A DNA stretch of 64,000 nt from Anabaena sp. UHCC 0204 (GTDB lineage Bacteria > Cyanobacteriota > Cyanobacteriia > Cyanobacteriales > Nostocaceae), in NCBI RefSeq assembly GCF_009711975.1, contig NZ_VIKW01000017.1, positions 1 through 64,000 on the forward strand, read 5' to 3'. Positions 1 to 7,032 of the stretch are shown in pieces. Positions within the stretch are counted from its first letter, which is position 1, and each line of letters starts with the position of its first letter. The notes beneath the pieces were generated by a model that was not told where the DNA came from, made no database searches, and saw nothing but the letters and a program-made list of their open reading frames with translations. A program made the position numbers and the translations under genes.

Positions 1-239
1 GCTTTTCCTACAAAAAATTCGTCAAATAGGTATAATGGGGCGCTTAAAAATCCTAATCCATTCAATATCATTGCTTTCATTACTTGTCCTGGTGTGAGAA
101 TTTCTCTTGTTTTTATTCCCACTATTTTATTCACTTCTTCTACCAATTCCATCTCATCTATTATTCCCGCTACTATTCCCGCTACTATTCCTAAATGGTC
201 TATATTTAGGATTTGCATGGCTTCTTCTGACTCTTTCAT
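1..239 (-). CDS. IS1634-type transposase, N-terminal part (DUF4277), cut by the window edge
   Basis: Reading the minus strand from the ATG at 239 gives an open frame to base 1. Its pattern (IDHLGIVAG, then IIDEMELVEEVN, TPGQVMKAMILNGLGF and LYLFDEFFVGK) is that of the DUF4277 N-terminal domain of IS1634-family transposases. The catalytic DDE part lies outside the window. A 12-base tandem duplication (about 159-185) repeats the residues IVAG, giving GIVAGIVAG where relatives usually have one copy, so the copy may be slightly altered. Whether the full transposase is intact cannot be seen. The family call is from recall of the motif; the open frame is seen directly. Confidence 0.75.
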   Translation of the reverse strand, partial: MKESEEAMQILNIDHLGIVAGIVAGIIDEMELVEEVNKIVGIKTREILTPGQVMKAMILNGLGFLSAPLYLFDEFFVGK

Positions 240-284
240 GGCTTTTCTCTTTCTCTATTTCGCACTTATTATTTTACAATAAAT

Positions 285-319
285 AGCCTGAAATGATTAC
301 CAGCTAATCTTTTCAGGCT
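285..319. repeat. Inverted repeat just upstream of the transposase start
   Basis: AGCCTGAAA at 285-293 is matched by TTTCAGGCT at 311-319, a perfect 9-base stem with a 17-base loop. It lies 46 bases upstream of the transposase ATG, so it may belong to the right end of the insertion sequence (terminal or subterminal repeat). The other end of the element is outside the window, so this cannot be confirmed. Confidence 0.45.
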
Positions 320-454
320 TTGCAGTCTTACAATTTATAATTATTTAATCTGCTTCAATAACTGCGGAATGTGGGCTTAAAAGAGATGAAAATGGGAAAA
401 TCAAGACCTATTTATTGAGAATAACCCGTGGTAATTGAGAATTAAACCATGAGT

Positions 455-1213
455 TCACAAAATCGCGTTGCTCCCAGTCAACAGTAAGTTTGTAATTGTA
501 TTAATCAAATCTTCTTTTGGGGCTTCTAAGTCAATTGTTTGTAAACAGCCTGACGCTGCTAATTGTTTAGCTCGTTCATCAGTAGCATCCCCATGCAAAG
601 CAGAAGCTAGCTTGTCTGCTGTTCTCCCGCTACCAGCAATTACCATCACTAAGCGCCCAGCAATGACGCTGTTTAACGCATCAATAAAAGTAATCTCGCC
701 ACCATTAATGAGGACTGTAATTGAGGGCGCACCATTAGCTAAAAGGGTTGCTACCTGTACTATCCAGGGAGATTCATCACCCCAATTACTGCCAGGAACT
801 AGGACAAAATGAGTATGATGTGCTTCTAGAGGTGTAGCATCCTCACTCAAGACTGTCGTTTGCTTAGGTAAGACTACTTTTGCTGTAGGAGCTACACCAA
901 TTAGGGGAAAGTCCGCATTGATTTGGCTATGGGCTTTACCCATCAATTGCATCACTCCCGCATCAGTACCACCATCCACCACATAAGCCCCCAAGCGTTG
1001 AGCTATTGGTGCTAAGACTTCTACGAATAGCCTTTTGATACGCAAGAAGTCCGCTTCGCTAATCTGACTAGCGCCCCCTACTATCACTAAGACGGGACGG
1101 GAATTACTTAGCCCTAATTGCACTAGAGCCTGGGGTAATTCTGCGGCTTCAGATACCGTAACTGCTACTGCTGCTTGCTTGGGATTTAAAGTTAGGCTAA
1201 AAAATTTGACCAT
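455..1213 (-). CDS. SLOG-fold protein of the LSDAT (TRPM-like) family
   Basis: This 252-residue soluble protein has a Rossmann-like layout with glycine-rich turns: VLVIVGGASQISEADF near residues 41-56, VDGGTDAGVMQLMG near 79-92, and VMVIAGSGRTADKLA near 189-203. These resemble the nucleotide-binding SLOG fold, specifically the LSDAT family related to the ligand-sensing N-terminus of TRPM channels. SLOG proteins are thought to bind or make nucleotide-derived ligands and often act with effector proteins; that role is inference here. There is no signal peptide or membrane segment. It stands alone between an insertion sequence and the secretion operon. The ATG at 1213 is preceded by a purine-rich GGAGGAGAG-like stretch on the plus strand, so the ribosome site on the minus strand is weak. 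A SLATT-domain protein, a common SLOG partner, lies 13 kb away. Confidence 0.65.
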   Translation of the reverse strand: MVKFFSLTLNPKQAAVAVTVSEAAELPQALVQLGLSNSRPVLVIVGGASQISEADFLRIKRLFVEVLAPIAQRLGAYVVDGGTDAGVMQLMGKAHSQINADFPLIGVAPTAKVVLPKQTTVLSEDATPLEAHHTHFVLVPGSNWGDESPWIVQVATLLANGAPSITVLINGGEITFIDALNSVIAGRLVMVIAGSGRTADKLASALHGDATDERAKQLAASGCLQTIDLEAPKEDLINTITNLLLTGSNAIL

Positions 1214-1258
1214 TTATTCGGAGGAGAGCTTGCAAAAATTTAAATATTTACAGTATTA

Positions 1259-1349
1259 CAATACTATTGCCAAAACCCTGAAACCCTATTGATATCGTCA
1301 CGATTTTATTGGGTTTCAGACCTATTTGGGAAAATTGGCAATAGTGTTG
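1259..1349. repeat. 91-base nested inverted repeat (MITE-like)
   Basis: Outer arms CAATACTATTGCCAA (1259-1273) and TTGGCAATAGTGTTG (1335-1349) pair with one mismatch. Inner arms CTGAAACCC (1278-1286) and GGGTTTCAG (1311-1319) pair perfectly. No ORF is inside. It fills part of the 280-base gap between the LSDAT gene and the secretion operon, whose remaining sequence is AT-rich and presumably holds the divergent promoters. Confidence 0.6.
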
Positions 1350-1493
1350 GTATTAAGTTTCTATTTGATGTTCTATAGCAATCCTATATGTTAATCCAAG
1401 AAAATTACTATGTAAATTATTGACAAATTAAAGTATAGTGTTTTCAGTAAGAAATTGTGCGTAATTTTACTGTAATAAGGCTTTGAACCCACC

Positions 1494-4400
1494 GTGAATC
1501 ACCGTAGGAATTTTGATGACCGTAAGCCTGGGTTGTTCCTAGCAAGGGGAACTATAATTCCGATCACTGTAGTATCGATATTTACCAGCAATCCTTGCCT
1601 AGCGCAAATCACACCTGACACCACATTGGGAAATCAAAACTCCCGTGTGATGAGTGGTGTCAATATTAAAGAAAATCAGGCTGACTTAATTGAAGGTGGT
1701 GTCCAAAGAGGCAGCAACTTATATCACAGTTTTTTAGAATTTAATGTCAATAATGGGCAAAGGGTTTATTTTGCCAACCCTACAGGCGTTGATAATATTT
1801 TAAGTCGAGTTACTGGCAGTAACCCTTCTCATATTTTGGGGACTTTGGGCGTAAATGGTGCAGCTAATTTATTTTTGCTCAATCCCCAGGGGATTATTTT
1901 TGGGACAAATGCCCAGTTAGATATTGAAGGTTCATTTCTGGCTACCACAGCTAACAGTTTTGTGTTTCCTGATGGTAGTGAATTTAGTGCTACTAATCCC
2001 CAAGCGCCCCCACTGTTAACAATGAGTGTACCCGTGGGTGTGCAGTTTGGTTTACAGCAAACGGCAAGTATTACCAATCAAGGACAATTGGTAGCAGGAA
2101 AGGATTTAACGCTGAATGCAGGAAATCTGGATTTACAGGGAACAGTTCAATCTGGTGGGAATTTAACATTACAGGCGCAGAACAGTTTAAAAGTTAGAGA
2201 TAGCGCAACTAATCCTTTCATTGCGGCGGCGGGTGGGAATTTGCTGGCGCAAGGTAATCAGAAAGTCGATATTTATGCCTTAAATCACCCAGATAGTGGC
2301 TTTTACTCTGGTGGCGATATGGTCTTGCAGTCTAAAAATACCATTGGCAGCGATGCCCATTTTTGGGCTGGGGGTAATTTTAGGGTAGAAAGGTTGAACG
2401 GCGATTTAGGTAATCTGTTTAGTCCTGATGATCCAATAATTCGTGCTGCTGGTGATGTGAGTTTTGGTAGCTACGAAGGTGCATCTTTGCACATCCTGGC
2501 GGGTGGGAGTGTCAATATTTCGGGTAACGTTAGAATCACGGGCGTAGACAGCACAGGCAATTCTCTTCGAGAAACCGTTAAGCTATCGGATGGAACAACA
2601 ATAAATATTGATGGTAGTCAAACACCAACTCTAGACATTAGAGCAGGGGTAGATACAAACTATATTGGCACGCCAAACTTTACACCCAATTTCCCGATTG
2701 GATTCAATCTGCAAAATCCTACAACAACCAATACTCCAACAAATGCAAATATTAGCATCCAAGGTTGGATTTATAATACTTCACGCTTTCAATCTAACAG
2801 TGGAGAGACACTTGTAACTAATCAGTATCATCCCAATGGATTGGCAGGTGATATTACAACTGGATTAATTCTCGTTTATGGTAATGTCGCTGTTGATTCT
2901 CGGGGTGATATTAAAACTAACGGGAATATTGATACTACTATTAATGACAATGTAAAAGAAAACAGAACAGGCGGTCGTATTAAGCTGTTCGCAAATAAAA
3001 ATATCTTCGTTAAAGGTAGTCTGTTATCTAATGTAAGCAGTGGGGGTATTTTGGATGGCAATGGTGGTGATATTTACCTCAACAGTCGTAACGGAAATAT
3101 TGATATAATAAACGCGAATGTTGCATCAGAATCTCCCAATAATGGAATTGCTGGAAGTGTCAGGATTGAAGCGTTAGGAGATATATCTATTTCTAATAGC
3201 ATGATAAAAGCAATTAGTAATAATGAGATCGAAAAATATAAGAATAACATCACGATTAATTCTACGAAAGGTTCCATTTATTTAAATGGCGCTACATTAA
3301 ATACCACTAACAAAGGTTCTGGCTATGCAGGATATATCATAACTAATGCTAGAGACCAAATATCTATTCTCAACGAAAGCAAGATATTTAGTCAGGGAAG
3401 TAATGGGGTACTATTAATTGGTATTAATCTAATAATAAAGACCAATAATGATGGAGAAATAAATTTTGATTTCGATCCTAATCAAACCAATACGCCTAAA
3501 AATATTTTGGTTGATAATAAATCAGAAATAAATACGAATAGTAATGGTTCAGATCAGGCAGGAGGTATCATCATTAATGCTAGTGATCAAATATCTATTC
3601 TCAACGAAAGCAAGATATTTAGTCAGGGAAATAATGGGGTAATATTAATTGGTATTAATCCAAAAGAGTTGATCGATAATGAGGAATCAATAAACATTGA
3701 GGCTAATATCAATAAAATATATACACCTCGAAATGTTTTGATTGATAATAAATCTGAAATAAATACTACTAATACAGGTTCAGGTAATGCAGGAGGTATC
3801 ATCATTAATGCTAATGACCAAATATCTCTCGACAGCAGCAAGATATTTAGTCAGGGAAATGATGGCTATATTGACATCGCCACAGGCAGCTTGTCTCTGA
3901 CTGATGGCGCTCAAATTAACTCCAGTCTAGTTGATAAAGGAAACAAAGTTGGCTCTATTTCTATTAAGGCAAAAGATAGTTTATTACTTCAGGGGAATTC
4001 GAGCCTCAAGAACACAGACGATCAGACAGGTATTTTCACTCAAATTATTGACAAAGGTGAATTGCTTGACTCCGATGGCAAGGGAAACGTTACAATTAAT
4101 ACAAATCAGCTGATTATCAAAGATGACGCTCGTTTGTCAGCAGATAGCTATAGAAAAGGTGATGCAGGTGATATCAAAGTCAATGCACAACAGATTGAGT
4201 TAAAGAATGACGGAAGAATTATCAGCGTTGTTAGAGACAACGTGGATGGTAATAGTGGAAATATTGAAATCAACAGTCGCACTCTTGCTGTTACAGATAA
4301 TGCACGTATATCTGTGAGTAATCTAGGCAAAGGTAATGCTGGCAATGTCATAATTAATGTTTCTGACTTAGTGTTCCTAGAAGGAAAGGGTCGGATTTCT

Positions 4401-5276
4401 AGTAGTGTCAGAAACACAGCAACAGGCAAAGGTGGAAATATTAATATTGACACTAACTTCTTGACTGCTGACAAAGGAACAATAGAAGCTCAGAATCAAG
4501 GTCAAGGAGATGGTGGTAAAATTGCTATTAAAACAAATAATTTGCTACTTCGTCGCCAAAGTAAAATTACTGCTACCGCAGGTTCAATAGATAATCCTGG
4601 TAATGGTGGTAGCATCACGATTGATGCCAAGGATGGATTTGTTGTAGCAGTACCATCGGAAGACAGCGATATTATTGCCAATGCCTTTGGTGGTAAGGGT
4701 GGCACGATTGTGATTACTGCTAACCGCATTCTCGGATTTCAAAACCAGGAAAATTTGAGTTCAGAACAACTGATGAAACTTGATAAAAATGGCATCAGTG
4801 ACATCAGCGCAAGTTCCGATGTGGGTGAAAATGGAGAAGTATCGTTGAATACTCTCAGTATTGACCCTACTCAGGGACTTGTGACACTGCCGACAAATCT
4901 AGTAGACACTTCTAGATTAATTGCTCAAGCCTGCGGTAGTAACAGTAACGTTGCTCAAGGAAAAAGTGAGTTTGTAATTACTGGACGTGGCGGACTACCT
5001 CCTAGTCCTGATGATACTCTCAAGCCTGGAGCTATTTCACCGGAATGGGTAGCAAATAATACTGTAAATGCTGGTAATAATTTAGGAAGTATGACGGAGA
5101 TGAATTTCAGGCAATTATCAGCAAATAATTCCGATACCTTAGTAGAAGCAGTGGGCATGATACGCAGTGCTAATGGAGAGATTGTTTTAACGGCTCAACC
5201 AACAACCGCTACTGGGTTACTGTCGGGGCTATCTAGTCAGGTTTGTAGTGTTGTGCAAGGGGATATCAGACAATGA
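1494..5276 (+). CDS. Two-partner secretion exoprotein, filamentous-haemagglutinin family (TpsA)
   Basis: A 1260-residue secreted protein. The GTG at 1494 gives a signal peptide with a hydrophobic core (IIPITVVSIF) ending near LAQITP at residue 39. It is followed by the TPS/FHA N-terminal domain (about 40-190), with the hallmark NPQGIIFG motif at about 131-138, which guides export through a TpsB pore. The rest is a long series of beta-helix-forming strands rich in Asn, Gly, Ser and Ile. Three copies of a 77-residue unit occur mid-protein. The C-terminus has the RLIAQAC and FVITGRGGLPPSP motifs common in cyanobacterial members. The next gene, overlapping by 4 bases, encodes the cognate pore. 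Function at the cell surface (adhesion, contact or haemolysin-like) is unknown. Confidence 0.9.
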   Translation: MNHRRNFDDRKPGLFLARGTIIPITVVSIFTSNPCLAQITPDTTLGNQNSRVMSGVNIKENQADLIEGGVQRGSNLYHSFLEFNVNNGQRVYFANPTGVDNILSRVTGSNPSHILGTLGVNGAANLFLLNPQGIIFGTNAQLDIEGSFLATTANSFVFPDGSEFSATNPQAPPLLTMSVPVGVQFGLQQTASITNQGQLVAGKDLTLNAGNLDLQGTVQSGGNLTLQAQNSLKVRDSATNPFIAAAGGNLLAQGNQKVDIYALNHPDSGFYSGGDMVLQSKNTIGSDAHFWAGGNFRVERLNGDLGNLFSPDDPIIRAAGDVSFGSYEGASLHILAGGSVNISGNVRITGVDSTGNSLRETVKLSDGTTINIDGSQTPTLDIRAGVDTNYIGTPNFTPNFPIGFNLQNPTTTNTPTNANISIQGWIYNTSRFQSNSGETLVTNQYHPNGLAGDITTGLILVYGNVAVDSRGDIKTNGNIDTTINDNVKENRTGGRIKLFANKNIFVKGSLLSNVSSGGILDGNGGDIYLNSRNGNIDIINANVASESPNNGIAGSVRIEALGDISISNSMIKAISNNEIEKYKNNITINSTKGSIYLNGATLNTTNKGSGYAGYIITNARDQISILNESKIFSQGSNGVLLIGINLIIKTNNDGEINFDFDPNQTNTPKNILVDNKSEINTNSNGSDQAGGIIINASDQISILNESKIFSQGNNGVILIGINPKELIDNEESINIEANINKIYTPRNVLIDNKSEINTTNTGSGNAGGIIINANDQISLDSSKIFSQGNDGYIDIATGSLSLTDGAQINSSLVDKGNKVGSISIKAKDSLLLQGNSSLKNTDDQTGIFTQIIDKGELLDSDGKGNVTINTNQLIIKDDARLSADSYRKGDAGDIKVNAQQIELKNDGRIISVVRDNVDGNSGNIEINSRTLAVTDNARISVSNLGKGNAGNVIINVSDLVFLEGKGRISSSVRNTATGKGGNINIDTNFLTADKGTIEAQNQGQGDGGKIAIKTNNLLLRRQSKITATAGSIDNPGNGGSITIDAKDGFVVAVPSEDSDIIANAFGGKGGTIVITANRILGFQNQENLSSEQLMKLDKNGISDISASSDVGENGEVSLNTLSIDPTQGLVTLPTNLVDTSRLIAQACGSNSNVAQGKSEFVITGRGGLPPSPDDTLKPGAISPEWVANNTVNAGNNLGSMTEMNFRQLSANNSDTLVEAVGMIRSANGEIVLTAQPTTATGLLSGLSSQVCSVVQGDIRQ
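3325..3870 (+). repeat. Three direct repeats with a 231-base period inside the exoprotein gene
   Basis: The coding segment for DQISILNESKIFSQG recurs with its core at 3361, 3592 and 3823, exactly 231 bases (77 codons) apart. Copies 1 and 2 are nearly identical for about 75 bases; copy 3 is diverged (DQISLDSSKIFSQG). The spacers also repeat (IDNKSEINT and AGGIIINA). This fits unit duplication along a beta-helix. Confidence 0.8.
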
Positions 5277-7021
5277 ACCGACTGAGTAGGCGATCGCCTC
5301 ATCTATATCAAGACTATTCACATCAGGTTTATAGATTATTCCTAATCACAGGGTTAATTCTTGGTGTTTATGCACAACCCTTAGCGGCTCAAAATGCTCC
5401 CATAGAGGTAAAACCGCCTTCAATACAACCATTACCCCAACCACAACCATTACCAGAACTACCACCTCCAGAACAGCTACTACCCACTGCACCCCAGTCA
5501 CCAACTCAACCAGATGTTAATCCTGAAACGTTAGCGGAAACCTTGATTGTAGAACGGTTTGAGTTTTTAGGAAACACAGTTTTTAGCAACGAAGAACTGG
5601 CGAAGGTGACAGACCTTTACCTCAAACGCCCAGTAACCTTTAATGACTTACTCCAACTCCGATCAAAACTGACGCAATTATATATAAATAGAGGCTATAT
5701 CACCTCTGGAGTGATTATTCCCCCCCAAACTGTGAAAGCAGGGGTAGTGGTAATGCAGGCGGTAGAAGGAAGTTTAGAAAAGATCAATGTTACAGGTACA
5801 AGCCGCCTCAACCCCAACTATATCCGCGATCGCTTGGCGATTGCTGCTGGTAAACCACTATCGCGCGATCGCCTACTTGTAGGACTGCAACTATTACAAC
5901 TAGATCCTTTAATTGAAAGTATATTTACAGATTTACAAGCCGGGATTCGTCCGGGGACTAATATATTAGAAGTTAAAGTTACGGAAGCCAATACTTTTAG
6001 CACTCAACTAGCTCTAGATAACCAACGCAGTCCGAGTGTGGGAAGTTTTCGCCGACGCATCAATCTTAGCGAAGCCAATTTGTTAGGGCTAGGAGATGGT
6101 TTAAGTTTAGGTTACACCAATACTGATGGAAGTAATGGCTTTGATGTCAGCTATAGCCTACCCGTGAATCCACGTAACGGAAAGCTGATTTTTAGCTATG
6201 GTAATACTAATAGTGATGTTATAGAGCGTCCTTTTAACTCTTTGGATGTCAACTCCCAGTCCAGATACTACGAATTAACCTTCCGTCAACCCCTCTTACA
6301 AACTCCCACCCAAGAGTTCACTTTAGGAATCACCGCCAGCCATCAAGCAAGTCAAACATTTTTAGGTTTTGACAACATTGGGGCGTTTCCCCTAGCGGTT
6401 GGTGCTGATGACCAAGGAAACACGAGGGTTTCTGCTGTCCGATTTTTTCAAGAATGGACTCAACGCAGTAGCCAACAAGTCATAGCAGCGCGATCGCAAT
6501 TTAATGTCGGCTTGGGAATTTTAGATGCCACAATCAATAACGATGCACCTGATAGTAATTTTTTTAGCTGGCGAGGACAAGCACAATGGCTGCGCCAACT
6601 AGCTCCTGATACCTTAGTGCTGCTACAAGCTGATATGCAGTTAGCCGATAGAAGACTGTTAGGACTCGAACAATTTGGTATCGGCGGACAAACAACTGTG
6701 CGCGGATACCGTCAGGATCAATTGTTAACAGATAACGGTGTGCAAGCAACCGCAGAAATTCGCTTCCCAATTGCGCGAGTTTCTCAAGGAGTCTTGCAAC
6801 TCACGCCTTTTGTAGATATAGGTACAGGCTGGAATAATGGCGGTTCAAATCCCGATAATAACACTTTAATCGGTACGGGTATGGGCTTACTGTGGCGACA
6901 GGGTAATAATTTCACTGCTCGTTTAGATTGGGGTATTCCGCTGACATCAGTTAATTCTCAAACGGATAAAACATGGCAAGAAAACGGTTTGTATTTCTCT
7001 TTGATCTATACAAATTTTTAA
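5273..7021 (+). CDS. Outer-membrane TpsB transporter, ShlB/FhaC/HecB family
   Basis: A 582-residue outer-membrane pore expected to export the exoprotein encoded immediately upstream. Features in order: signal peptide (hydrophobic VYRLFLITGLILGVYA, residues about 19-34), a long Pro/Gln-rich linker (about 44-82), a POTRA-type domain (about 90-170, VERFEFLGNTVFSNEEL), a second POTRA region, and a C-terminal beta barrel (about 240-582) with the conserved FGIGGQTTVRGYRQDQL segment near 463-479, equivalent to the FhaC barrel lid-lock motif. It ends in an aromatic residue (IYTNF), as barrel proteins do. Its ATG overlaps the stop of the upstream gene by 4 bases (ATGA), implying translational coupling. 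Length is normal for the family. Confidence 0.92.
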   Translation: MNRLSRRSPHLYQDYSHQVYRLFLITGLILGVYAQPLAAQNAPIEVKPPSIQPLPQPQPLPELPPPEQLLPTAPQSPTQPDVNPETLAETLIVERFEFLGNTVFSNEELAKVTDLYLKRPVTFNDLLQLRSKLTQLYINRGYITSGVIIPPQTVKAGVVVMQAVEGSLEKINVTGTSRLNPNYIRDRLAIAAGKPLSRDRLLVGLQLLQLDPLIESIFTDLQAGIRPGTNILEVKVTEANTFSTQLALDNQRSPSVGSFRRRINLSEANLLGLGDGLSLGYTNTDGSNGFDVSYSLPVNPRNGKLIFSYGNTNSDVIERPFNSLDVNSQSRYYELTFRQPLLQTPTQEFTLGITASHQASQTFLGFDNIGAFPLAVGADDQGNTRVSAVRFFQEWTQRSSQQVIAARSQFNVGLGILDATINNDAPDSNFFSWRGQAQWLRQLAPDTLVLLQADMQLADRRLLGLEQFGIGGQTTVRGYRQDQLLTDNGVQATAEIRFPIARVSQGVLQLTPFVDIGTGWNNGGSNPDNNTLIGTGMGLLWRQGNNFTARLDWGIPLTSVNSQTDKTWQENGLYFSLIYTNF

Positions 7022-7032
7022 TTTGGGGATTG

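Noticed and set aside
94-282. Plus-strand ORF of 62 residues
   Set aside because: It is antisense to the transposase N-terminus, which has clear family motifs; the low-complexity Ile/Ser/Thr product is a shadow.
468-812. Plus-strand ORF of 114 residues
   Set aside because: It lies wholly within the LSDAT gene on the other strand and has no recognisable features.
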